The translations under genes were made by a program, and so were the position numbers. A model generated the notes under the pieces. It worked only from the letters and a program-made list of their open reading frames with translations, was not told where the DNA came from and ran no database searches. 7,681 bases of DNA from Bradyrhizobiaceae bacterium (GTDB lineage: Bacteria; Pseudomonadota; Alphaproteobacteria; Rhizobiales; Hyphomicrobiaceae), in contig CANJPN010000292.1 in assembly GCA_947475855.1 (NCBI GenBank), positions 1 through 7,681 on the forward strand, read 5' to 3'. Shown here piece by piece: positions 1 to 5,829 of the stretch (positions within the stretch are counted from its first letter, which is position 1; each line of letters opens with the position of its first letter).

Positions 1-1718
1 CAGACGACCGTTTGATCTGGGACGTGGGCCACCAAGCCTATCCGCATAAGATTTTGACGGGCCGCCGCGACCAGATTCGCACGCTCCGGCAGGTCGGCGG
101 TCTCTCCGGGTTCACCAAGCGGGCCGAGAGCGAATACGATCCGTTCGGAGCGGCGCACTCCTCGACCTCGATCTCCGCGGGCCTTGGCATGGCCGTCGCA
201 CGCGATCTCAGCGGCGGTGACCGAAATGTCGTTTGCGTCATCGGCGACGGCGCAATGAGCGCGGGCATGGCCTACGAGGCCATGAACAATGCCGGCGCGC
301 GGCACGAACGACTGATCGTCATTCTCAATGACAACGACATGTCGATTGCGCCGCCGGTCGGCGCGTTGTCGCACTATCTCGCGCGGATCAGCTCCAGCGG
401 GACGTATCTGCAATTCCGCGAGGCGGCCAAGCAGCTCGCCAAGCGACTGCCCAAGTTCTGGGAGGAGAAGGCGGCGCGGGCCGAGGAATACACCCGCACC
501 TACTGGACCGGCGGAACGCTGTTCGAGGAGATGGGCTTTTATTACGTTGGCCCGATCGACGGTCACGATCTCAACGTGCTGCTTCCGGTGCTCAAGAACG
601 TCCGGGAGGCAAAGCAAGGCCCTGTGCTCGTTCACGTCGTGACCAAGAAGGGCAAGGGATATCCGCCAGCGGAAAGCTCATCGGACAAATACCACGGCGT
701 CAACCGGTTCAACGTGATCACCGGCGATCAGGTGAAGGCAAAGTCCAACGCACCTTCCTACACGCGCGTTTTCGCCGAAAGCCTGATGGAAGAAGCCCGC
801 CGCGACCCCAAGATCGTAGCTGTGACGGCTGCGATGCCGTCGGGCACCGGCCTCGACCTGTTCGAGAAGGAGTTCCCGACGCGAACCTTCGACGTCGGAA
901 TCGCCGAGCAACATGCCGTCACGTTCGCGGCAGGGCTCGCCACCGAGGGCTACAAGCCGTTCTGCGCCATCTACTCGACCTTCCTGCAACGCGGCTACGA
1001 CCAGATCGTGCACGATGTCGCGATTCAGCGATTGCCGGTACGTTTCGCCCTCGACCGCGCAGGGCTCGTGGGCGCCGATGGGCCGACCCATGCGGGCTCG
1101 TTCGACCTCGCCTATCTCGGCTGCCTGCCGGGCATGGTCATCATGGCTGCGGCAGACGAAGCTGAACTAAAGCACATGGTCGCCACTGCTGCCGCAATCG
1201 ACGACCGGCCGTCGGCATTCCGTTATCCACGCGGGGATGGCGTCGGACTGGAGATGCCGGCTGTCGGTGTGCCGCTCGAAATCGGGCGTGGCCGCGTTAT
1301 CCGCGAGGGCTCGAAGATCGCGTTGCTGTCGCTCGGCACACGGCTTGCGGAATGCCTGAAGGCTGCGGACCAACTCGCCGCAATGGGGCTTTCGACCACA
1401 GTTGCCGACGCGCGCTTCTCCAAGCCGCTGGACGAGGCGATGGTGCGCCGGCTCGTCGCAAGTCATGAGGTGCTGGTTACCGTCGAGGAAGGTTCGACCG
1501 GTGGGTTCGGCGCGGCCGTATTGCATTTCCTCGCCGGCGCCGGCCTGCTCGACCGTGGTCTCAAGGTGCGGACGATGACGTTGCCCGATATCTTCATCGA
1601 CCACGACAAGCCCGAGGCCATGTACGAGCTCGCAGGTCTGGGAGCCAACGGGATCGCGGCGACGGCACTCGCTGCGCTCGGCAAGGAATCTCTGACCCAC
1701 GATTTGGGGCGGGCGTGA
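1..1718 (+). CDS. dxs: 1-deoxy-D-xylulose-5-phosphate synthase (5'-truncated by window edge)
   Basis: Dxs condenses pyruvate and glyceraldehyde 3-phosphate, using thiamine diphosphate (ThDP), into 1-deoxy-D-xylulose 5-phosphate. This is the first step of the MEP isoprenoid pathway and also feeds thiamine and pyridoxal synthesis; the enzyme is cytosolic. The frame is already open at base 3 (D-D-R-L-I-W-D-V-G-H-Q); the TTG at 12 is an internal Leu, not a start. About 571 of the usual ~640 residues are visible, so roughly 70 N-terminal residues lie outside. Visible hallmarks are HSSTS (His codon at 156), the ThDP/Mg GDG motif at 243-251 followed by a conserved NNAG, NDNDMSIAPPVG, and the transketolase pyrimidine-domain motif DVGIAEQHAV with the catalytic Glu at 906-908. 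DRAGLVGADGPTHAG and a complete transketolase C-terminal domain follow. The gene ends at TGA 1716-1718, 15 bp from the stop of the convergent tadA. Nothing looks degraded. Confidence 0.97.
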   Translation, partial: DDRLIWDVGHQAYPHKILTGRRDQIRTLRQVGGLSGFTKRAESEYDPFGAAHSSTSISAGLGMAVARDLSGGDRNVVCVIGDGAMSAGMAYEAMNNAGARHERLIVILNDNDMSIAPPVGALSHYLARISSSGTYLQFREAAKQLAKRLPKFWEEKAARAEEYTRTYWTGGTLFEEMGFYYVGPIDGHDLNVLLPVLKNVREAKQGPVLVHVVTKKGKGYPPAESSSDKYHGVNRFNVITGDQVKAKSNAPSYTRVFAESLMEEARRDPKIVAVTAAMPSGTGLDLFEKEFPTRTFDVGIAEQHAVTFAAGLATEGYKPFCAIYSTFLQRGYDQIVHDVAIQRLPVRFALDRAGLVGADGPTHAGSFDLAYLGCLPGMVIMAAADEAELKHMVATAAAIDDRPSAFRYPRGDGVGLEMPAVGVPLEIGRGRVIREGSKIALLSLGTRLAECLKAADQLAAMGLSTTVADARFSKPLDEAMVRRLVASHEVLVTVEEGSTGGFGAAVLHFLAGAGLLDRGLKVRTMTLPDIFIDHDKPEAMYELAGLGANGIAATALAALGKESLTHDLGRA

Positions 1719-1733
1719 GGGAAAGGCTTCTGC

Positions 1734-2210
1734 CTAATCGCGCAGCCCCTCGAAGAAGCGTCGCAAGAGATCGCCGCTCTCTGCTTCCGCGATGCCCGGA
1801 TAGAGGTCGGGTCTATGGTGGCAGGTCGAGTGCGTGAATACGCGGGGGCCGTGTTCCACGCCGCCGCTCTTGGGATCGGGCGCGCCCCAGTAGAGCCGCC
1901 GGAGGCGGGCAAACGAGATCGCGGCCGCGCACATCGGGCAGGGCTCCAGAGTGACATAGAGGTCGCAACCGACGAGACGCTCGGTGCCCAGAGCATGGCA
2001 GGCCAGGCGGATCGCGAGGATTTCCGCATGCGCCGTAGGGTCGCTATCGGCGCGAGTGCGATTACCGGCGCTGGCCAGGAGGGTGCCGTCGGCTGCGACG
2101 ATGACAGCGCCGACGGGGACCTCGCCGCGGTCGAATGCGGCGCGGGCCTCCGCCAACGCGGTATCCATATGGCTCGAAGCGGTGTGGCGCGGCGGCGCGG
2201 TCGGTGCCAT
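1734..2210 (-). CDS. tadA: tRNA-specific adenosine(34) deaminase
   Basis: This 158-residue protein is a normal-length TadA. It deaminates A34 to inosine in the anticodon of tRNA-Arg(ACG), which is needed to decode CGN codons, and it acts in the cytosol as a dimer. The zinc-dependent deaminase signature is intact: H61-A-E63, where His binds zinc and Glu is the proton shuttle, and P90-C-P-M-C94, whose two cysteines are zinc ligands. The upstream VPVGAVIV strand and N50 match the substrate pocket of the family. The start at 2210 is preferred because a GAGG lies 7 nt upstream on this strand (complement of 2218-2221). The internal ATG at 2168 (M15) has no ribosome binding site, although the first 14 residues are outside the catalytic fold. 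The gene is convergent with dxs and divergent from rluB. Related cytidine or guanine deaminases are less likely given the PCPMC context and the C-terminal helix. Confidence 0.95.
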   Translation of the reverse strand: MAPTAPPRHTASSHMDTALAEARAAFDRGEVPVGAVIVAADGTLLASAGNRTRADSDPTAHAEILAIRLACHALGTERLVGCDLYVTLEPCPMCAAAISFARLRRLYWGAPDPKSGGVEHGPRVFTHSTCHHRPDLYPGIAEAESGDLLRRFFEGLRD

Positions 2211-2217
2211 AGAGGGG

Positions 2218-2221
2218 CCTC
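2218..2221 (-). promoter_or_regulatory. Ribosome binding site of tadA
   Basis: On the minus strand this reads GAGG, 7 nt before the ATG at 2210. It favours that start over the in-frame ATG at 2168, which has no purine-rich sequence upstream. Confidence 0.5.
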
Positions 2222-2241
2222 AGCGAATTCGTCGGCGTGAT

Positions 2242-2303
2242 TTCGCGCGGATCGCGCGAATGGGGCTTCCGCCCCATGCCCCGACCGGAGGGGCACCCTC
2301 CGG
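2242..2303. repeat. Three tandem perfect inverted repeats in the tadA/rluB intergenic region
   Basis: Three compact palindromes follow one another. The first is TTCGCGCG-GAT-CGCGCGAA at 2242-2260 (8-bp arms, 3-nt loop). The second is ATGGGGC-TTCC-GCCCCAT at 2260-2277 (7-bp arms, 4-nt loop; it shares base 2260 with the first). The third is CCGGAGGG-GCA-CCCTCCGG at 2285-2303 (8-bp arms, 3-nt loop). All arms are perfectly complementary. They lie between divergent genes, so they do not sit where a terminator for tadA or rluB would. They could fold in the 5' leader of either transcript, form cruciforms, or represent a REP-like interspersed palindromic element. Which of these applies cannot be decided from one copy. 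Confidence 0.75.
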
Positions 2304-2304
2304 A

Positions 2305-2343
2305 CCGCCCGTTGTTTACTTCTTCAGGTGAAAAACCGGGCGG
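2305..2343. repeat. Fourth, larger inverted repeat just upstream of rluB
   Basis: CCGCCCG at 2305-2311 pairs with CGGGCGG at 2337-2343. The stem continues, after a 2-nt bulge (TT, 2312-2313), with GTTT 2314-2317 pairing AAAC 2333-2336. The apical part can close further as TTC(2323-2325)-AGGT-GAA(2330-2332). The element lies 2 nt after the three compact palindromes and ends 44 nt before the rluB ATG. A GTG at 2328 that could extend the rluB frame lies inside this structure, which is another reason not to use it as the start. Confidence 0.6.
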
Positions 2344-2374
2344 GAGTTCGAGAGGCGACTGGGCAAGCGATAAC

Positions 2375-2380
2375 GGAAAG
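2375..2380 (+). promoter_or_regulatory. Ribosome binding site that decides the rluB start
   Basis: GGAAAG lies 7 nt before the ATG at 2388. The frame is open back to a GTG at 2328, but that codon is preceded by a pyrimidine-rich stretch without Shine-Dalgarno complementarity and lies inside an inverted repeat. The ATG at 2388 is therefore chosen. Confidence 0.55.
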
Positions 2381-2387
2381 CAGTCTC

Positions 2388-3539
2388 ATGCGGAAGGACC
2401 ACAAAGGTCAACGCTCAAGGCCGGAGACCGGAAGCCGCGCCCCGCGCGGCCAGGGGGCTGCCGCTGGCGCCAAGCCTGATCGAAAGTTCGGCCCGAAGCC
2501 GGGTGCGAAACCAGCAAGGCCAGAGCGGAGTGCGAGCAGCCCCAAGGCTTCTGGTCCCCGGCCCGAGCGGCCGGGCAAGCCGAAGGAGCGCTCGGCGGGG
2601 CGCCCAGGTTGGCGTCAAGAGGGCCGTCCGGATCGACGGCTTGAACGCAGCCCCAAGGGGGCGCCGCACTTGGCTGAGGTGACCGGAGGCGCACCGACCG
2701 AGCCGATGCGGATCGCCAAGGCGATGGCGCGTGCTGGCCTTTGCTCGAGGCGGGAGGCCGAACGCTGGATCGCTGAGGGCCGCGTTGTCGTCAACGGCAA
2801 GCTACTCACCACACCGGCCTGTGAGGTAGGCCCGCGCGACAAGATCGTGGTCGATGGCCAGCCTTTGCCCGAGGCGGAGGGCGTACGCCTCTGGCGCTAT
2901 CACAAGCCGCGGGGGCTGGTGACGACGCACAGTGATCCGGAGGGCCGGCCGACCGTATTCGACAATCTGCCTTCGGATCTGCCCCGCGTGATCTCGGTCG
3001 GCCGGCTCGACTACAACACCGAAGGCCTGCTGTTGCTCACCAACGACGGCGCGCTTGCCCGCTACATGGAACTGCCGGCAACGGGTTGGCTCAGGAAGTA
3101 TCGCGTCCGGGCCCGTGGCCGGGTCAGCCAGGCGCAGCTCGACGAGTTGAAGGAAGGTATCAGCCTCGACGGGGTCAATTACGGCCCCGTGGAAGCGACT
3201 CTCGATGGTCCGCAAGGCGCGAACGTGTGGCTGACGGTCGGACTGCGCGAGGGCAAGAACCGCGAGATCCGTCGTATCCTCGGCCATCTTGGACTAGAAG
3301 TCAGCCGGCTGATTCGAATCTCGTTCGGACCATTCCAGTTGCTCGATTTGCCGGAAGGCGAAGTCGAGCGCATTCGCCGCCGCACGCTGCGCGACCAGCT
3401 CGGTCTTGCCATATCGCGTGAGCTTGGCCTGGTCGAAGGCACGGAACCGCAGAATGCGCGGCCAGATACCTCGAAGCCGCGCAAGCCCGGACGCGGCGAG
3501 GCAAAAGGCAGGTCGGCCCGGCCTGACGACGACGAATGA
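2388..3539 (+). CDS. rluB: 23S rRNA pseudouridine synthase, RluB/RsuA family
   Basis: Members of this family isomerise a specific uridine to pseudouridine; E. coli RluB acts on 23S U2605 in the peptidyl-transferase region. With the start at 2388 the protein has 383 residues. Residues 1 to about 105 are a low-complexity Arg/Lys/Pro/Gly tail, likely disordered and RNA-binding, as is common in alphaproteobacterial RluB. An S4 RNA-binding domain follows (about 107-160, beginning MRIAKAMARAGLCSRREAER). The catalytic domain carries the RsuA-family signature GRLDYNTEGLLLLTNDG with catalytic Asp208 (codon 3009-3011). KYRVRARG and REGKNREIRR further on are also typical. A short basic then acidic tail (PRKPGRGEAKGRSARPDDDE) ends the protein. 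The stop overlaps the rsmD start as ATGA, indicating translational coupling. The exact target uridine is inferred; RluE/RluF-type specificity cannot be excluded, although the length and the S4 domain favour RluB. Confidence 0.9.
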   Translation: MRKDHKGQRSRPETGSRAPRGQGAAAGAKPDRKFGPKPGAKPARPERSASSPKASGPRPERPGKPKERSAGRPGWRQEGRPDRRLERSPKGAPHLAEVTGGAPTEPMRIAKAMARAGLCSRREAERWIAEGRVVVNGKLLTTPACEVGPRDKIVVDGQPLPEAEGVRLWRYHKPRGLVTTHSDPEGRPTVFDNLPSDLPRVISVGRLDYNTEGLLLLTNDGALARYMELPATGWLRKYRVRARGRVSQAQLDELKEGISLDGVNYGPVEATLDGPQGANVWLTVGLREGKNREIRRILGHLGLEVSRLIRISFGPFQLLDLPEGEVERIRRRTLRDQLGLAISRELGLVEGTEPQNARPDTSKPRKPGRGEAKGRSARPDDDE

Positions 3540-4093
3540 GGATCGTTGCCGGCAGCTTTCGAGGCAGGCCCATCGCCAGCCCCGCCCATGAGGGATTGCG
3601 ACCGACGTCCGATCGCGTGCGCGAGTCGATGTTCAACATCCTTACGCACGGCATCGAAGGCTTCGACATCGAGGGTATGCGCGTACTCGACCTGTTCGCG
3701 GGCACAGGTGCGCTCGGGCTCGAGGCGATGTCGCGCGGGGCCGCCTATTGCCTGTTCGTGGAGCAGGACGCGGACGCACGCGGGCTCATCCGCGAAAATG
3801 TCGAGGCGTTCGGGCTGACGGGCGTCACGCGGATTTTCCGGCGCGATGCGACCACGATCGGACCCGCCGGACGCGCGGACGAGTTCAACCTTGTCCTGTG
3901 CGATCCGCCTTATGGCAAGGGGCTCGGCGAGAAAGCTCTCCAGGCCGCGGCAGAAGGCGGTTGGCTCGCACTGGGCGCGATCGTCGTACTGGAAGAACGC
4001 GACGGCGTGGAGATCAAGATGCCCGACCGCTTCGAGGAAATCGACAGGCGGACATGGGGACAGACGCAGGCAGTATTTGCGCGGTATAGTTGA
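3536..4093 (+). CDS. rsmD: 16S rRNA (guanine(966)-N(2))-methyltransferase
   Basis: RsmD transfers a methyl group from S-adenosylmethionine to N2 of G966 in 16S rRNA during 30S assembly. The 185-residue protein is a normal-length family member. It opens with the family start MRIVAGSFRGR and the conserved LRPTSDRVRESMFNIL substrate region (21-36). The Rossmann SAM site follows: motif I DLFAGTGALGLEA (52-64), acidic E76 after the second strand, and D104 in RRDATTI. Catalytic motif IV is DPPYGKGL (123-130), the N2-guanine type with DPPY. The ATG at 3536 overlaps the rluB stop by four bases and has no good Shine-Dalgarno sequence of its own, so re-initiation by ribosomes finishing rluB is likely. 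The pairing groups two rRNA modification enzymes in one operon. Confidence 0.96.
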   Translation: MRIVAGSFRGRPIASPAHEGLRPTSDRVRESMFNILTHGIEGFDIEGMRVLDLFAGTGALGLEAMSRGAAYCLFVEQDADARGLIRENVEAFGLTGVTRIFRRDATTIGPAGRADEFNLVLCDPPYGKGLGEKALQAAAEGGWLALGAIVVLEERDGVEIKMPDRFEEIDRRTWGQTQAVFARYS

Positions 4094-4155
4094 TGGAGCA
4101 AGGCTTGCCGGCGCACGAATTCCGGCACCGGCCAGTGGGGGCCTGAAGGACCGGC
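4094..4155 (+). other. Short spacer between rsmD and the MFS gene
   Basis: The 62 bp contain a weak inverted repeat, GCCGG with CCGGC around a 10-nt loop, near 4108-4127, without a following T-run. This is not a convincing terminator. AAGGA at 4146-4150 lies 5 nt before the ATG at 4156 and is a good ribosome binding site for the MFS gene. Read-through from rluB-rsmD is possible. Confidence 0.5.
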
Positions 4156-5607
4156 ATGAAGATACCCGACGCAATGCGGCCGATGCTCGAAGTGTGGACG
4201 CACCGAAATTACGCTTGGTTCATGGGTGGCATGTCGCCAGCGCTGGTGACGCTGTGGATGCAGCGCATCGGGACTCTATGGCTGGCGTGGGAACTCACGA
4301 AGAGCAACACATGGGTGGGTCTCGTCGTCGCGGTCGACTATGCGCCCATGATCGTGCTCGCGCCCTTCGTCGGCGCTTTCACGGAGAAATCAAATCCCAT
4401 CGAAGTCCAAAAAATCGCGCAGTATCTCAGTCTGATTATCGCGGCTGCCATGGCGGCGCTGGTGTTTACCGGGCTGATGAACATCTGGATCTTGCTCTTG
4501 CTGTCGCTCATGCTGGGTTGCGTGCATCCCTTCAATGCGATCTCGCGCCACACGATCGTGCCGACAACGGTGCCGCGCGCGGTGTTGCCGAGTGCGCTCG
4601 CGACCGACAGCGCCCTCTATAACGCCGCCCGCTTCATCGGCCCGGCGCTTGCCGGATACGTCATCGCCCAGTCGGGCGTCGGTTACACCTTCGTCGCCAA
4701 CGCCGTCGGTATCCTGTTCTATCTGGTCGGGCTGTTCGCGGTTCGCATGGATTTCTCGGATCGCACCTCGCATGGGCATGGAGGGCTCCTGGGCGACATC
4801 GTCGAAGGGCTTTCGTACGTGCGGAGCCATCCGGGTATCGGACCATTGTTCATGCTGATGACGATCGGCGCGATCTGGGTGCGGCCCTTGCAAGATCTCC
4901 TGCCGGGTTTTGCCGACAAGATATTCGAGGCCGGTCCTCAAGGGTTGGGCTGGCTGACCGCGGGCATGGGCGTGGGCGCGATGATCGCGGCGGGTTCGAT
5001 TGCAATGTACGGGCGGACGCATGGGCTCACGCTCGTGGTTCTGCTGGCGTTCATCGTCAACCTGATCGCCACGATCGCCTTCTCGGCGACGGGCTGGCTC
5101 TGGCTTGCGGTTGTGTGGGGGGCATTGTGGGGCGGAACGCTGACCATGATGTCGACGGGCACCCAGGCGCTGGTTCAGTCCTCGGTCGACAATGCGCTCC
5201 GCGCTCGCGTCATGTCGCTCTACACGATGATCTATCGCGGTGTGCCCGCTCTCGGCGCGGTCATCATCGGGTGGCTCGCGGACATCATCGGGTTGCAGCT
5301 TGCCTTCATGATCGCGACGCTGCTGTGCGTGATCCCGTGGGTTATCGCGTTCGCGAAGCGGGAGAGCATCACGCTGTCGCTCGAAGGGCGCTCCAACGAT
5401 CTCGACGAGCGGCTGCTGGCGGCATCGAAAGCGATGGCCGGCGTCGCCTACGAGCAGATGGTCGATCTCAAGAGCCGGGCCGCGCCGCTTGCCGATAAGG
5501 TGAAAGAGCAGGCGAAATCGCTGGCTGACCGAGCGCGTGAAGCAAAGATCGGTGACAAGCTAGCCGCGCTGAAGCCGAAGAGCGGGCGGCGGGATGATCT
5601 GAGTTAG
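4156..5607 (+). CDS. MFS transporter of the MFS_3 (EntS-like) family with long C-terminal cytosolic helix
   Basis: A 483-residue inner-membrane protein with about twelve hydrophobic segments between residues 20 and 400. The fold and motifs fit MFS_3, the group that includes the enterobactin exporter EntS. Supporting features are the N-terminal HRNYAWFMGG, the mid-protein ALYNAARFIGPALAG (153-167) and the conserved RARVMSLYTM after helix 10 (349-358). EntS exports a siderophore, but many relatives have unknown substrates and no siderophore genes are nearby, so the substrate is open. The usual motif A (G-x-LAD-R-x-GR) between helices 2 and 3 is degenerate here (GAFTEKSNPIE, 73-83), while GWLADIIG (372-379) keeps the second-half version. 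Residues about 405-483 form a hydrophilic Ala/Lys/Glu-rich tail predicted as amphipathic helix or coiled coil, longer than in a minimal MFS protein. AAGGA 5 nt before the ATG supports the start. Confidence 0.88.
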   Translation: MKIPDAMRPMLEVWTHRNYAWFMGGMSPALVTLWMQRIGTLWLAWELTKSNTWVGLVVAVDYAPMIVLAPFVGAFTEKSNPIEVQKIAQYLSLIIAAAMAALVFTGLMNIWILLLLSLMLGCVHPFNAISRHTIVPTTVPRAVLPSALATDSALYNAARFIGPALAGYVIAQSGVGYTFVANAVGILFYLVGLFAVRMDFSDRTSHGHGGLLGDIVEGLSYVRSHPGIGPLFMLMTIGAIWVRPLQDLLPGFADKIFEAGPQGLGWLTAGMGVGAMIAAGSIAMYGRTHGLTLVVLLAFIVNLIATIAFSATGWLWLAVVWGALWGGTLTMMSTGTQALVQSSVDNALRARVMSLYTMIYRGVPALGAVIIGWLADIIGLQLAFMIATLLCVIPWVIAFAKRESITLSLEGRSNDLDERLLAASKAMAGVAYEQMVDLKSRAAPLADKVKEQAKSLADRAREAKIGDKLAALKPKSGRRDDLS

Positions 5608-5770
5608 TTGGGCGGGCGATGACGCTCTCCGGCCCCGTCCGCTTTCGGCGTCGAGGGGACGACGAGGGGAAGGAGGCGGTTGAGATTGGCCGAAGCCGCT
5701 GTGTCATGCTTTGTTCTTTGGATTTCCGCCCTCCTCTCGAGAGCTGACGCACTTGCGCAAAGGCGTTTTC

Positions 5771-5799
5771 TTGGTGAGCTGATGGAGTTGGTCTAGGAT
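5771..5799 (+). promoter_or_regulatory. Candidate sigma-70-type promoter for the fusion gene
   Basis: TTGGTG (5771-5776), a 17-bp spacer and TAGGAT (5794-5799) resemble -35 and -10 boxes with ideal spacing. The -10 matches 4 of 6 consensus bases and the -35 matches its conserved TTG. Initiation near 5806 would leave a leader of about 24 nt that includes the strong ribosome binding site. It is a motif match only. Confidence 0.35.
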
Positions 5800-5817
5800 C
5801 AGCATCCGGGATCGGGT

Positions 5818-5822
5818 GGAGG
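5818..5822 (+). promoter_or_regulatory. Ribosome binding site of the fusion gene
   Basis: GGAGG, 7 nt before the ATG at 5830, inside GGTGGAGG (5815-5822). It is the strongest Shine-Dalgarno sequence noted in the window and anchors the start of the long open frame that follows. Confidence 0.75.
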
Positions 5823-5829
5823 TTCGCGG

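Larger units (their letters stand above)
5608..5829 (+). other. Intergenic region between the MFS gene and the TIR-like/Kup fusion
   Basis: The 222 bp hold no gene I can support. A small hairpin, CGTCG-AGGGGA-CGACG (5649-5664), is not followed by a T-run, so no clear rho-independent terminator for the MFS gene is visible. There is a perfect 10-bp palindrome CTCTCGAGAG at 5734-5743, a possible protein-binding site or chance, about 28 bp upstream of the candidate -35 element. The frame of the downstream gene is closed by a TAG at 5794-5796, which fixes its start downstream of that point. Confidence 0.5.

Noticed and set aside
1463..2296. Long minus-strand open frame (277 codons) across the dxs end and tadA
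   Set aside because: It overlaps tadA in another frame, has Arg/Pro/Ser-rich low-complexity translation and no motif, and is a typical high-GC shadow.
2347..2374. TTCGAG-N16-GATAAC as a promoter for rluB
   Set aside because: Transcription would begin within or after the ribosome binding site at 2375-2380, leaving almost no leader, and the -35 match is poor.
2328..2387. GTG start giving rluB 20 extra codons
   Set aside because: No Shine-Dalgarno sequence, the codon lies inside an inverted repeat, and the ATG at 2388 has GGAAAG at good spacing.
3179..4174. 331-codon minus-strand open frame antisense to rluB and rsmD
   Set aside because: Both sense genes are clear family members; the antisense product has no domain and no ribosome binding site, so it is a shadow.
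5649..5664. Hairpin CGTCG-AGGGGA-CGACG as a terminator for the MFS gene
   Set aside because: Only 5 bp of stem and no T-run follows.
5619..5747. Possible 42-codon ORF in the spacer upstream of the fusion gene
   Set aside because: The start is preceded only by a G-rich stretch too close to the ATG, the product matches nothing I know, and the length is expected by chance.
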